This document shows positions 42,282-53,365 of a stretch of 64,000 nucleotides of DNA, piece after piece. The stretch is from Bidens hawaiensis (taxonomy: Eukaryota; Streptophyta; Magnoliopsida; Asterales; Asteraceae). The position numbers and the translations under genes were made by a program. The stretch is from positions 1 to 64,000 of the forward strand of contig JAIQDT010003846.1 in the NCBI GenBank assembly GCA_021521415.1, given 5' to 3'. Each line of letters starts with the position of its first letter. The stretch's first letter is position 1. Below the pieces are notes generated by a model. The model searched no databases. It saw only the letters and a list, made by a program, of their open reading frames with translations, and had not been told where the DNA came from.

Positions 42282-42857
42282 ATGCAAAATGAGTCGGTAA
42301 TCTTTCTGCGGGTAAAAGGAGGACATTGTAATAAAAATCCTTTGATAATCACTGCCCTCATAGGCCAGTATCGTTTGCATTATGGCTTATTTGATACAGG
42401 AAGTACCTCAGACATAATGTATGAACAATGCTTTGAACAATTGGATGAAGACGGTAATGTGTGGTTGAAGCCGATTCATGCACCTGTGTCCGGGTTTGGA
42501 GGTGATGTGATGCACCCGCGGGGGTTAATATCTTTCCCAGTCAATCTTAGTGATGGGATTCATTCAAGAACAGAGGATGTTGAATTTTTGGTCTTACCGG
42601 TGACATCAAAGCATGATATCATCCTGGGTCGTGAGGCGATTGGTGACTTTAATGCTTATCCTTCTAGAGCACATAGTGTGGTGGGAGTTCCAACTCGCAC
42701 TGGTGTGGCAATCATCCGCATTAATCGCCACTGCTTCACGACAAAAAGTTCAAAATCCATCAAAGTTCCAAGCAAGTTCGAAGGACCGAACCCGAAAAAT
42801 GGGTGTGAACAAGAATTTCCCGAATCAAACGATAACGATTGGGCCCGCTATCTCTGA
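42282..42857 (+). pseudogene. Retroviral-type aspartic protease of Tat-like element 2
   Basis: The active-site motif is in LFDTGSTSDIMYEQCFEQL (about 42386-42440), with the second conserved region SKHDIILGREAIGDFNAYPS near 42606-42665. In an intact element this would cleave the gag-pol polyprotein. It is open over 191 codons but is separated by stops from gag and RT, so it is a remnant although its own motifs look whole. Confidence 0.8.
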
Positions 42858-42989
42858 GATAGTGAGGACATTTTTAAAGAAACTATTGATGAGGAACGTA
42901 GACATCTTTGTGTGGCAACCCACGGATATGACTGGCGTCCCACGGAGGATTGCAGAGCATAAGCTGCGAGTAAACATAGCGTTCACTCC

Positions 42990-44367
42990 AATTGTGTAAA
43001 AGAAGCACAAGATGGGTCCAGAACAGACAAAAGCAATAGACGAACAAGTTCAAAAACTTTTACATGCTGGAATAATCCACCCAATATAGTACCAGACTTT
43101 GGTCGCCAATCCAGTCATTGTTCCTAAAAGCAATCGGACATGGCGAATGTGCATAGATTTCAAAGATCTAAACAAGGCGTGTCCAAAGGATTGTTACCCA
43201 CTTCCAGAAATCGACCTTAAAGTTGATGCAGTAGCCCCATTCAATTTTAAGTGTTTCCTCGACGCTAACAAAGGCTTCCATCAGATTCGCATGGCAGCGA
43301 GCGATGAAGATAAGAAAGCATGTCACACAGATCAAGGCACATTCTGTTACAAGATGATGGCCTTTGTCTTCAAAAACAAGGGTGCTACGTATCAGTGTTT
43401 GATGGATGAAGCTTTTAAGGGACAAATTGGTCGAAACCTGGAGGTGTATATGGATGATCTGGAGATAAAGAGTATTGAGGAAGCTCAGATGCTCAGAGAC
43501 ATAGAGGAAACGTTTGTGAATCTCAGGCAGATCAACATGAAACTGAACCCCAGTAAATGCTCCTACGGAATGGAAGAAGGAAAATTTTTGGGGGTAATAG
43601 TGGCAAACGCGGGTTTCAAAGCCAATCTAGATGAGGTTCAGGCAGTAGCTCGCATGCCTTCACCTTCCTCCCTCAAAGAAGTAAAAACACTTAATGGAAG
43701 GTTGGTTGCGTTGAACAGATTCTTAGCCAATCATGCGGCTAAGTCGTACCTATTTGTTTCGACTATGAGAAACTGCCTCAAGAAAGCACACTTCAAATGG
43801 ACCGCGGAAGCTGAACAAGCATTTCTGGAGGTTAAAAACTGCTTAATGGAACCGCCTACCTTAACAGCACCGCATGCTGGAGAACTTTTAACGTTATACT
43901 TATCGGCATCGGATATTGCCATTGGGGCCGTCCTACTGACAGACAGAAAATATGTGCAAACGCCTATACATTACGTCAGTAGAATGTTGACAGGACTGGA
44001 AACCAGGTACTCAATGCTTGAAAAGCTGGTTTTGGCACCGGTCTATGCTGCCAAGAGTCTCCGCAGATACTTCCAAGGTCATCCCGTCAAACAAGGTGCA
44101 AATTGAAAAATGTAATAAGCCAGAATTGCCTGGGCGATTGGTGAAGTGGGCCATCGAACTGGGAGAAAATGCAACTGAGTATAAACCCAGACCAACAATC
44201 AAATGCCAAGTTTTGGCGGACTTCGTCACAGAGGTCCCGCAGAACAAATAGAAAAAATGTTTGATTGAACAGCAACCCCCGATACCTCCGGAGCAAGACC
44301 AAGTTTGGTCGTTTTTCACGGACGGAGCTTCGAGTAATGAAGGATCAGGCGTGAGTCTCAGGTTGTT
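42990..44367 (+). pseudogene. Reverse transcriptase and start of RNase H, Tat-like element 2
   Basis: The RT frame 43099-44106 contains ANPVIVPKSNRTWRMCIDFK, KCFLDANKGFHQIRM (first catalytic Asp), and EVYMDDLEIKS (YMDD) near 43447, followed by the connection region FKWTAEAEQAFLEVKNCLME and IHYVSRMLTGLETRYSMLEK. After a frameshift near 44080 the next frame passes PTIKCQVLADFVTEVPQNK to RNase H FFTDGASSNEGSGVSLRLL, which is cut by the Copia insertion at 44370. Stops occur near 43089, 44106 and 44251. RT and RNase H copy element RNA into cDNA. Confidence 0.87.
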
Positions 44368-44369
44368 GA

Positions 44370-45260
44370 TGTTGGGTTTTATACAAGATTATCAAAGTTC
44401 AAGTTAACCATATTTAACTAGAAAACGCAACGGAAGCTTAGATTTTAAAACTTGTTATGAACATACCATTATGTTAAAACTAAAACCCAAAGAACAAGGA
44501 TCAATATTACAAGAACAAGATGCTCACAAAAGTAAATTGTACCTTCTTATACCTTATGAGAAGATGTAGGTGGATGAAGAAGATAATGTCTTCAAATGGC
44601 AAGGTTGCAAAGGAGAAACCCTCAAGCTTTTGATACCCCAAGCTTTTAAACAACAACACCAACTTGTTGCTAGGATTAGAACACTTGAATCAAGCTCACA
44701 AAACACCCCCTTTCTTTGGCCAAAGTGGCCGTGGATATTGAGAGAGAAAGAGAGAGAGTTTTACACTTGAAAATACAAAAGAAAACAAGACCCAAAATAC
44801 ATGTGTGTTGAATGGAGGAACATAAAAGGAGAACCAAAGAGCATCTTGGTCTTTGATTGGGTAAAACCACCACCCCCACATGGGTGGCCGGTTTTTGTTT
44901 TGTTTTCCTTTTTTTTTTTTTTTTTGTTTTGTATTTTGTTTTAACCATTTAAAACATCTCCATTCATTTTATAAAACTCATTTTTATAAAATGTACATAC
45001 ATTTATATAATTATTTAACCAATTAAATAATTAATTTATATAAACAAATTATCCAGATAATTTATTTAAATCCTCAAGTGTGTTTGTTTAGAAAACCAAT
45101 TTTCTAAACACGTAGTGTTCGGTATTCATTTAAATGATCAAATCATTAAAAGAATACATTTGGTGTCGTCTAGCTTGTTATTGGGTATGACCCGACTTGG
45201 ATCAAACACAGTTAGCCACATTAATATAAGTATGTGTCTCGGGCATACGTAATTCCAACA
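44370..45260 (-). repeat. 3' LTR of the intact Copia element
   Basis: 891 bp. The adjacent plus-strand ATCTCCCACTTGCACGAGA (45261-45279) is, on the coding strand, the purine tract AAGTGGGAGAT immediately before TGTTGGAATT. The plus-strand frame starting at 44570 inside it is a chance frame. Confidence 0.93.
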
Positions 45261-46026
45261 ATCTCCCACTTGCACGAGATACATAGAAAATTAATGCAAG
45301 TGGTGAATACCGCCTAACAACAGTTCACCACCCCTAATGTGTTTGACGAAGTGCCATTCATTAACATCATCCCTTCAAGTCCCTTACTTGATATGATTTA
45401 GGTGAATCTATCATTATATCCCTTTGTTACTAGATGTCATGTTGGATCTAAGAGACATAGGCGATCATTCTCTTTACAATTCAACTTTATCAGGCCTTAG
45501 ACATCTAAACTCTCAACACATAAGAGGAACAAATTCCATCTTGACTGTATACGCCTCTCACTATCACTTTATACTCCACCTGAGCTCATCCTTATGTACC
45601 ATCTTTTACGAATAGCGAAGGGCAGAGTCAAAGTGTAATACTTGGTGAAAATCAAGACCCAGTATACATCTCAGGTCTAAGGATAATATGAAATTCTCCT
45701 TTACTCAAAATTACTAATGATCAGGTCCATTGACTCCATGTAGTAATATTGAGAGCGGGTCAGTCCAATATTCGTATCCCACAAATATCTATGAACCTTG
45801 GCAGCAAACCTATGCTCCATATTCATTCCTTATGAATATCCACCAATCCTAGTTCATAATAGTCTTGCTTCATATTTGTTCCCACAAATGTGATCGACTA
45901 CGGACTTTTAGAATAAGATAACTTATTCATGGATTAAACATGCAAAATTAGAATTTAACTCAAGATTCCATAATCATATAAAAGAGTTAAATTACAAAAG
46001 TCTTTTAAACGTAAATACAAAATAGA
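45261..46026 (-). other. 3' untranslated region of the intact Copia element
   Basis: About 770 bp lie between the polyprotein stop and the purine tract. No second ORF is supported on either strand; the frame at 45424-45615 (plus) has no recognisable content. Confidence 0.7.
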
Positions 46027-49000
46027 TCAAATCCAATTACTAGAATATCGGAGTCCTAAGCCACTCGCATGACGCTCATGTTTCGGTCTTTCTAGGAGCT
46101 TCGTGAATGGATCCGCAAGATTTTGATCAGTTCCAACTTTGCGAATACATATCTTTCCTTTTTCAACTTCATCCCTTATGTAGTTGAATCTCCGCTCTAT
46201 GTGCCTTGTCTTTTGGTGCGAACGAGGTTCCTTGATTTGTGCAATCGCACCCTCGTTGTCACAAAAGATTTCTAGGGGGTCTTGAATGGAAGAGACCACC
46301 CCTAGATCAGTAATGAATTTCTTCAACCATGCAGCTTCCTGAGCTGCCAATGAAGCGGCGATGTATTCTGATTCTGTAGTGGACAATGCTACCACTTCCT
46401 GTTTTGAGCTCTTCCAAGAGACAGCTCCTCCATTAAGAGTGAACACATACCCAGACTGTGATCGAGAATCATCTCGATCAGTTTGGAAGCTCGCATCCGT
46501 GTAACCTTTTATAGCGAGTTCCTCCTCACCAGATCCATATATCAGAAACATATCCTTAGTTCTCCTAAGGTATTTCAATATGTTCTTAACAGCCATCCAA
46601 TGACTGTTTCCTGGATTCTGTTGGTATCTGCTTGTCATGCTCAAAGCGCATGACACATCCGGTCTAGTACATATCATCGCATACATAATGGATCCTATAG
46701 CAGAAGCATATGGGATTTGTTTCATCATCTCTTGCTCATCCTTTGAGCTTGGACATTGAGCTAAACTCAATATGGTCCCTCTTTGAATAGGTACAAAACC
46801 TTTCTTGGAGTTTTCCATCTTGAACCTTTTCAAGATCTTATCAATGTATGTACTTTGGTTCAAACCTATCAAGCGCCTTGACCTATCCCTATAGATCTTT
46901 ATTCCCAAAATATAGGCAGCTTCACCAAGATCCTTGATGGAAAATCTACTTCCAAGCCAAGCCTTAACGCTTTCCATGGTTGGAATGTCATTTCCAAATA
47001 GTAGAATGTCATCGACATACAATACTAAGAAGGTAATTATACTCCCACTAGCTTTCTTATACACACAAGCCTCATCAGCATTCTTGATGAATCCAAAATT
47101 TTTGATTTCTTCATCAAAACGATGATTCCAAGTTCTAGATGCTTGTTTCAATCCATAGATTGATTTCTTTAACTTGCATACTTTATTAGGATGTTTCGGA
47201 TCGACAAAACCTTCAGGCTGAACCATATAGACATCTTCCTCAAGATATCCATTTAGGAAAGCGGTCTTGACATCCATTTGCCAAATTTCATAATCATAAT
47301 GTGCAGCTATGGCAAATAATATCCTAATAGACTTTAGCATTGCCACAGGCGAAAAAGTTTCATCATAATCAACCCCTTGAGTTTGAGTGAAACCCTTAGC
47401 TACAAGTCTTGCTTTATAAGTATCCAAGTTTCCATGCATATCAGTTTTTCTTTTGAAAACCCACTTACTTCCAACAGCTTTGGAGTTGAGTGGTAGTTCA
47501 ACCAATTCCCAAACTTGGTTGTCATACATGGATTGCATCTCAACGTTCATGGCTTCAAGCCATTTGTCACAATCATTCTTGGACATTGCATCACGGTATG
47601 TGGTTGGTTCATCCGAATCTACCACGTAGCAACCTTCTATAAAAAATCCATATCTTTCAGGTGGATTGCTAACTCTACCAGATCTGCGAACGTTTTGTGT
47701 GTTTTGATCAACCACTTGATCACTTTCAACAACCTCTTGTTGAGTGCTAGTATCAACCAATTGTGTATCATCTTGTGGTTCTTGATCCTCATCAAGTTTC
47801 ACTGTTCTACTATTAGTTCCTTCCTTAAGGAACTTAGTTTCCAAGAACTTACCCTTTCGAGCAATAATAACATTTTGCTCACTAGGATCATAAAAGTAAT
47901 ATCCTAAATCATCTTTAGGATAACCTATAAAGATACACTTAGTGGATCGGACTTCTAATTTGTTTGGGGTGTATTGCTTTACATAAGCTACACAACCCCA
48001 AACTCTTAAGAATGATAGCGATGGAGCCTTTCCATGCCATATTTCAAAAGGTGTCTTCTCCACTTTCTTGGTTGGAGCCATATTCAATATGCGAACAGCG
48101 GAAAGTAAAGCATAGCCCCAAAATGATAGAGGTAAAGTGCTTCTAGCCATCATCGATCGAACCATATCTAATAGGGTACGATTTCTCCTTTCAGACACAC
48201 CATTATGTTGTGGTGTTCCAGGTGGAGTAAGTTGTGAAATAATTCCACAACTCTTAAGATGATCTTGAAAAACACCACTTAGGTATTCACCTCCTCTATC
48301 ACTACGAAGTACTTTGATTGTGGTCTTGAGTTGTCTTTCTACTTCAGTTTTGAAGTCTTTGAACATTTCAAAAGCTTCATCTTTGTGTTTCATTAAGTAC
48401 ACATAACCATATCGACTATAATCGTCAATAAAGGTAATGAAGTATCTTTCACCATTCCTAGTCATTGGTCTAAAAGGACCACATACATCCGAATGTATGA
48501 TACCCAATAATTCTTTTGACCTTTCAAAAGTTTTATTAAAGGGTTGCTTTGTCATTTTGCCTTGTAAACAAGATTCACATACATCAAATGAATCATACTC
48601 ATTTGTTTCTAGAATACCATTCTTGCGAAGAGTTTGCATGCGATTCTTGCTTATATGTCCAAGGCGACAATGCCAAAGATAGGAATCACCCAAGTCCTTC
48701 TTGAGTTTCTTGGTGTTGACATTGTACATTGAACTACTATGTGACGCACCAATTTGATCTATTTCATATATACCATTTATGGGTATAGCTTTAAAATAAA
48801 ATATGCCATTCATCAAAACATGAATATCATAATCAATAAACTTAAGATCAAAGCCACATTGTTTTAAAAGAGACACGGAAATAATGTTTCTCCTTAACTT
48901 AGGAGCATACAAAACATTCTTCAAAATTACTTCCAAACCACTTGGAAGCTTTAACAAGTAGTCTCCTTGGGCTTGGACTTCAACTCTTGCTCCATTGCCC

Positions 49001-50037
49001 ATAAAGAGACTAATGTCCCCTTTGTTGAGTTGTTTACTTCTTTTGAACCCCTGCAACAAATTGCAAATGTGAGTTCCACATCCGGTATCAAGTACCCATG
49101 TATTTGAAGAAATAACATTTAGTTCAATATGTATAGTAAAGATAATACCTGAGGTATGCCCCGCATCCCTCTTATCTTTTAACGCATTGAGATAGGTCGG
49201 ACAATTCCTTTTCCAATGACCTATCTCTCCACACTCAAAGCATGGATCTTGCGCCGCAACCTTTTGCTTCTTTTCCTTCGGTTTGATGGGCGTGATGGCT
49301 TTCCTCTTTCCCTTTCCTTGGACGTGGCCCTTGCCCTTAGCAACACTTGCTTTGGGGTTGGAGTTATGTCCCCTTTTTCCTTCATTGATTGTTAGAACGG
49401 GTAAAACCCTTTTACCCATTCCCGCTTCGGCCGTTCTTAGCATTGCGTGAAGCTCACCAATGCTTTTGTCCCACCCATTCATGTTATAATTCATGACAAA
49501 GGTTTCAAACCTTTTGGTCAAAGAGTTGAGGATCAAATCCGTAGCCAACTCATTAGACACGGGACAATTCAACCTACGAAGCTTTTCGATGTAGCTTTTC
49601 ATCTTTAGGACATAAGATGAGACGCTTTGGGTTTCCTCCATACGACATGCATGAAACGCTCGAACCGTTTCGAAACGTTCCGCTCTAGCTTGTTGAAGGA
49701 ACATTTCCTTCAATTGAGTTATCATGTCGTATGCCCCATGATGCTCGAAATCCTTTTGGATTTCGGGAATCATAGTCCCTAACATGAGGCAAGAGGCTTG
49801 CACCGAATCTTTGGTGTACTTGACCCAATTGTTATACGCCTCCTCATCTTCCACGTTAGGCTCGTCGGGAATGGGATCGTCTAAGACATATGATATCTCT
49901 TCTTGTTTGAGAACTATTCTCAAGTTGCGATACCAATCCATAAAGTTATTATGGTTTAGACGATCCTTTTCAAGGATGGTTCTTAAGGATAGGTTACGGG
50001 TGTTATGGGTAGAGGTGTTTGCATTGTTAGCGGCCAT
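46027..50037 (-). CDS. Copia gag-pol polyprotein, 1336 residues, intact
   Basis: A single open frame begins at MAANNANTSTHNTRNLSLRT. Gag occupies about residues 1-250 (DWYRNLRIVLKQEEISYVLD; FETVRAFHACRMEETQSVS). A CCHC knuckle, CFECGEIGHWKRNC, lies near 265. Protease WVLDTGCGTHIC is near 314-325 with GAG-pre-integrase LWHCRLGHISKNRM near 450. The integrase core runs from about 510 to 650 (SDVCGPF, FIDDYSRYGYVYLMKHK, LRSDRGGEYL, TPQHNGVSERRNRT). RT is about 880-1070 with QMDVKTAFLNG and the catalytic YVDD near 1005-1008. RNase H is about 1180-1320 with YTDASFQTD, STTESEYIAAS and FCDNEGAIAQI. The order INT before RT marks Ty1/copia. Length and motif completeness suggest a potentially functional protein, cleaved into particle and enzymatic parts. 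The start is the first ATG after a long leader. Confidence 0.95.
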   Translation of the reverse strand: MAANNANTSTHNTRNLSLRTILEKDRLNHNNFMDWYRNLRIVLKQEEISYVLDDPIPDEPNVEDEEAYNNWVKYTKDSVQASCLMLGTMIPEIQKDFEHHGAYDMITQLKEMFLQQARAERFETVRAFHACRMEETQSVSSYVLKMKSYIEKLRRLNCPVSNELATDLILNSLTKRFETFVMNYNMNGWDKSIGELHAMLRTAEAGMGKRVLPVLTINEGKRGHNSNPKASVAKGKGHVQGKGKRKAITPIKPKEKKQKVAAQDPCFECGEIGHWKRNCPTYLNALKDKRDAGHTSGIIFTIHIELNVISSNTWVLDTGCGTHICNLLQGFKRSKQLNKGDISLFMGNGARVEVQAQGDYLLKLPSGLEVILKNVLYAPKLRRNIISVSLLKQCGFDLKFIDYDIHVLMNGIFYFKAIPINGIYEIDQIGASHSSSMYNVNTKKLKKDLGDSYLWHCRLGHISKNRMQTLRKNGILETNEYDSFDVCESCLQGKMTKQPFNKTFERSKELLGIIHSDVCGPFRPMTRNGERYFITFIDDYSRYGYVYLMKHKDEAFEMFKDFKTEVERQLKTTIKVLRSDRGGEYLSGVFQDHLKSCGIISQLTPPGTPQHNGVSERRNRTLLDMVRSMMARSTLPLSFWGYALLSAVRILNMAPTKKVEKTPFEIWHGKAPSLSFLRVWGCVAYVKQYTPNKLEVRSTKCIFIGYPKDDLGYYFYDPSEQNVIIARKGKFLETKFLKEGTNSRTVKLDEDQEPQDDTQLVDTSTQQEVVESDQVVDQNTQNVRRSGRVSNPPERYGFFIEGCYVVDSDEPTTYRDAMSKNDCDKWLEAMNVEMQSMYDNQVWELVELPLNSKAVGSKWVFKRKTDMHGNLDTYKARLVAKGFTQTQGVDYDETFSPVAMLKSIRILFAIAAHYDYEIWQMDVKTAFLNGYLEEDVYMVQPEGFVDPKHPNKVCKLKKSIYGLKQASRTWNHRFDEEIKNFGFIKNADEACVYKKASGSIITFLVLYVDDILLFGNDIPTMESVKAWLGSRFSIKDLGEAAYILGIKIYRDRSRRLIGLNQSTYIDKILKRFKMENSKKGFVPIQRGTILSLAQCPSSKDEQEMMKQIPYASAIGSIMYAMICTRPDVSCALSMTSRYQQNPGNSHWMAVKNILKYLRRTKDMFLIYGSGEEELAIKGYTDASFQTDRDDSRSQSGYVFTLNGGAVSWKSSKQEVVALSTTESEYIAASLAAQEAAWLKKFITDLGVVSSIQDPLEIFCDNEGAIAQIKEPRSHQKTRHIERRFNYIRDEVEKGKICIRKVGTDQNLADPFTKLLERPKHERHASGLGLRYSSNWI

Positions 50038-51690
50038 CTACAAAATTTAACAAAGTTTTATTTTAGTATTATAAACAATTTAATTATTAATACCCTTTTA
50101 TTCCAAATTTTAAAATAATAATTAAATTCTAGAATCCAATGATAAATCAAATTTCGGTTAGGTGACCTTTATCCCGTTATTTGATTTAACAAGGTAGTCA
50201 ATCTTGACAATTGCAACCCTTTGCAACTTCTAGAGGTATGGGACCATTCGAAATCCTTATTTCGTGTTGGCATGTTTATCCCATCAACACCATTAGATCC
50301 CATGCTTAGGTGACCTTTATCACATGGTTTCTAATTCAAGTCGTCCTACTTGTATAAACATGTAAGATTAACATACAAGTGGTTAGGTGACCTTTATCCC
50401 ACAAATATGTTAATATTACCCTAAGTATATTAGTTTGCTCAAAATGGTTAGGTGACCTTTATCCCATTAAAAGTTTCCTAATACGTTAAGTGTCATACAA
50501 AAGGATGGTGTTAGACTTGTTTCTTTGGTAATTATGAAAAAAGGGATTTTAAATTTTTCAAATATTCTAGTTGAAAAACATTATGCCATATCCTAACATG
50601 CATTTAGAAATATGGCGATTTTGAAAACCAATTTTCAAGGTTCTAGTTATAATAAAACCAATTTTATTATAGGTGAGTGATCGCTTAGTTTTAATAAACC
50701 CATTTAATTAAACTAATTGACGCGATATTACCAAATATATATTAGAACCCGTTTTATGCTTGTTGTCGTTCCTATGTGACGGTTTGGATATCCTAATATC
50801 TATCAACCACACATTACATTAAGTAAAACAAACAACCAAGCATACACATGCAAAATATAGTCATAACCGAAAACCGCTAAATTTGACCATACTTGTTAGC
50901 CGAAACAAGTATAGGTCATAAGTCACACCTAAGGGACAAAACATGACACAAGGATGGAATGTTGACTCCCACTTGACCTTGCATCCAAATGCTTCAAGTA
51001 TCCTCTCCAAGTTGTTGTGTTCTTGTTGGGCTTGTTAATGGGCTCCAAACTTCCAAAAGTCTTCTTGGGCCCAAGAGTGAAATTTATGGGCCTAATGGGC
51101 TTGAATCCCATGATGGGCCGGTGAGGCCCAACAAGCCCAAAATTTCGGTCCAAGGCCCAAATCCACCAATTCTTGCATCTTCAATTTTTTACAAAATGTA
51201 TCCTAATACATATTTTTCTAAAAAAAAGGAAAATGCAACTAATCTATTTATTACATACCAATTTATGAATAAATAAATTACACAAGCCTAAGATTATGAA
51301 TTATTACAACCATATTGAATAATAAACATAATCAACATACACAAACAACAATCAACACATCCAAGGTCTAGGTTTCGGTTATGACACAATCAAACATACC
51401 AAATGTTCTAAGCATGCAACCTAAGCAACCAATGCCCAAATACCCCCAAAAAAGAATCGCCCCCCCCCCCAAAAGGCTACGGCCAATTTTTTTTTTTTTT
51501 TTATATTCAACATCCAAATGTTAATAATGGTTTCCTAAGATCTTTCCATGCATGTCAAGATCTTACAAAACCATGAGGGGTAAAATCCACCAAATTTTCG
51601 GACTTCCCTTTTCACCCATGAAAAAAAAAAAATCCGAAATTTATGAATACAAAAGAAGCATAAGTCCTTGTAACCGGCTCTTGATGCCAT
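50038..51690 (-). other. Long leader of the intact Copia element with a four-fold repeat
   Basis: This 1.65-kb region lies between the 5' LTR and the ATG. On the coding strand it contains four copies of GGGATAAAGGTCACCTAACC or close variants (plus-strand positions 50156-50175, 50304-50323, 50381-50400, 50446-50465), each with the palindromic centre GGTNACC. It also holds a poly-C run (about 51460) and poly-T (about 51488). A 74-codon upstream frame on the coding strand (51153-50929) precedes the gag start but looks non-conserved. Confidence 0.75.
51672..51690 (-). promoter_or_regulatory. Primer-binding site of the Copia element
   Basis: On the coding strand TGGCATCAAGAGCCGG begins one base after the 5' LTR. 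It resembles the initiator tRNA-Met site TGGTATCAGAGC with one substitution and one inserted base. Confidence 0.65.
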
Positions 51691-52581
51691 TGTTGGGTTT
51701 TATACAAGATTATCAAAGTTCAAGTTAACCATATTTAACTAGAAAACGCAACGGAAGCTTAGATTTTAAAACTTGTTATGAACATACCATTATGTTAAAA
51801 CTAAAACCCAAAGAACAAGGATCAATATTACAAGAACAAGATGCTCACAAAAGTAAATTGTACCTTCTTATACCTTATGAGAAGATGTAGGTGGATGAAG
51901 AAGATAATGTCTTCAAATGGCAAGGTTGCAAAGGAGAAACCCTCAAGCTTTTGATACCCCAAGCTTTTAAACAACAACACCAACTTGTTGCTAGGATTAG
52001 AACACTTGAATCAAGCTCACAAAACACCCCCCTTTCTTTGGCCAAAGTGGCCGTGGATATTGAGAGAGAAAGAGAGAGAGTTTTACACTTGAAAATACAA
52101 AAGAAAACAAGACCCAAAATACATGTGTGTTGAATGGAGGAACATAAAAGGAGAACCAAAGAGCATCTTGGTCTTTGATTGGGTAAAACCACCACCCCCA
52201 CATGGGTGGCCGGTTTTTGTTTTGTTTTCCTTTTTTTTTTTTTTTTGTTTTGTATTTTGTTTTAACCATTTAAAACATCTCCATTCATTTTATAAAACTC
52301 ATTTTTATAAAATGTACATACATTTATATAATTATTTAACCAATTAAATAATTAATTTATATAAACAAATTATCCAGATAATTTATTTAAATCCTCAAGT
52401 GTGTTTGTTTAGAAAACCAATTTTCTAAACACGTAGTGTTCGGTATTCATTTAAATGATCAAATCATTAAAAGAATACATTTGGTGTCGTCTAGCTTGTT
52501 ATTGGGTATGACCCGACTTGGATCAAACACAGTTAGCCACATTAATATAAGTATGTGTCTCGGGCATACGTAATTCCAACA
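51691..52581 (-). repeat. 5' LTR of the intact Copia element
   Basis: 891 bp, nearly identical to 44370-45260. A T-rich tract at about 52231-52246 and the complement of a TTTATATAA-type box at 52322-52330 lie in the promoter half on the coding strand. Confidence 0.93.
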
Positions 52582-52586
52582 GTTGA

Positions 52587-53365
52587 ACCCCTAGGGAAAT
52601 GAATTTACCTACGCCATAAAATTGGACTTCAAGAGTACCAACAATGAGGCAAAGTATGAATCTTTCTTGGCAGGATTGCGGATAGCTAAGAAACTTGGGG
52701 TGAAACACTTGGAAGTGCGGGTTGATTATATGTTAATTGCGGGACAAATCAATGGGACTTATGAAGCAAAAAATGATGTGATGGCTTCATATTTAGCACA
52801 AGCAAAGGATTTGATCCTTGAATTTTTATCGTGCAAAGTCATTCATATCAAACGAAGTGAAAACAAGTCGGCGGATGCTGTTAGCAAGTTGGCTTCAACG
52901 AATTTTGAACACTTTGCTAAAGACAATCGTGTAGAAGTTCTTGATCGACCATCCGTCTCGCAAAACCAAGTGTTATTAATACAGACCGGCGTTGAATCCA
53001 GGATGACGCCAATCATATCTTACTTGACGTTAGGAGCTCTCCCGGAAGAGAAAGCTTTGACTCAAAAGATTAGACACAAAGCTCTGAACTATCAAGTACA
53101 GGATGGTATTTTAAGTCGACGATCCTTCCGCGGCCCACTCCTGAGATGTGGGGATGCCGAAGATGCGAATTATCTGATACGAGAGGTTCATGAAGGGATT
53201 TGTGGTCTTCATTCGGGTCCAAGGATGGTCGTGGCCAAATTGATGAACCCAGGGTATTATTGGCCAGTAATGCACATGGACGCGGTGCACAAAATCATGA
53301 AGTGTGATTCATGTCAGCGCCATGCCCCAATACTCTGCGACCAAAAAATGAGCTTGTACCAGTAA
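52587..53365 (+). pseudogene. RNase H end and integrase zinc domain, Tat-like element 2
   Basis: The frame resumes after the Copia insertion: FTYAIKLDFKSTNNEAKYES, FLAGLRIAKKLGVKHLEV and SENKSADAVSKLAST complete RNase H. The integrase N-terminal HHCC region follows: EVHEGICGLHSGPRMV and IMKCDSCQRHAP near 53290-53325. A stop at 53363 and a change of frame separate it from the integrase core. Confidence 0.85.

Larger units (their letters stand above)
44370..52581 (-). mobile_element. Full-length, apparently intact Ty1/copia retrotransposon
   Basis: The element has identical-length 891-bp LTRs (44370-45260 and 51691-52581), both TGTTGGG...CCAACA on the plus strand, and a perfect 5-bp duplication GTTGA (44365-44369 and 52582-52586). 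Its coding strand is minus: 5' LTR at 51691-52581, primer site next to it, leader, one uninterrupted gag-pol ORF (50037-46027), purine tract and 3' LTR at 45260-44370. The LTRs differ, as far as I read, only in homopolymer lengths (C5 versus C6 near 44705/52026; T17 versus T16 near 44910/52231). It inserted into RNase H of an older Gypsy element. By structure it is the youngest and best-preserved element here. Confidence 0.95.

Noticed and set aside
44570..44770. Plus-strand ORF in the Copia LTR (also at 51891-52133)
   Set aside because: It lies inside both LTR copies antisense to the element and has no recognisable domain; chance frame in a young repeat.
46934..49999. Plus-strand ORFs of 60-130 codons opposite the Copia polyprotein
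   Set aside because: Shadows of a strongly coding minus strand with all Copia domains.
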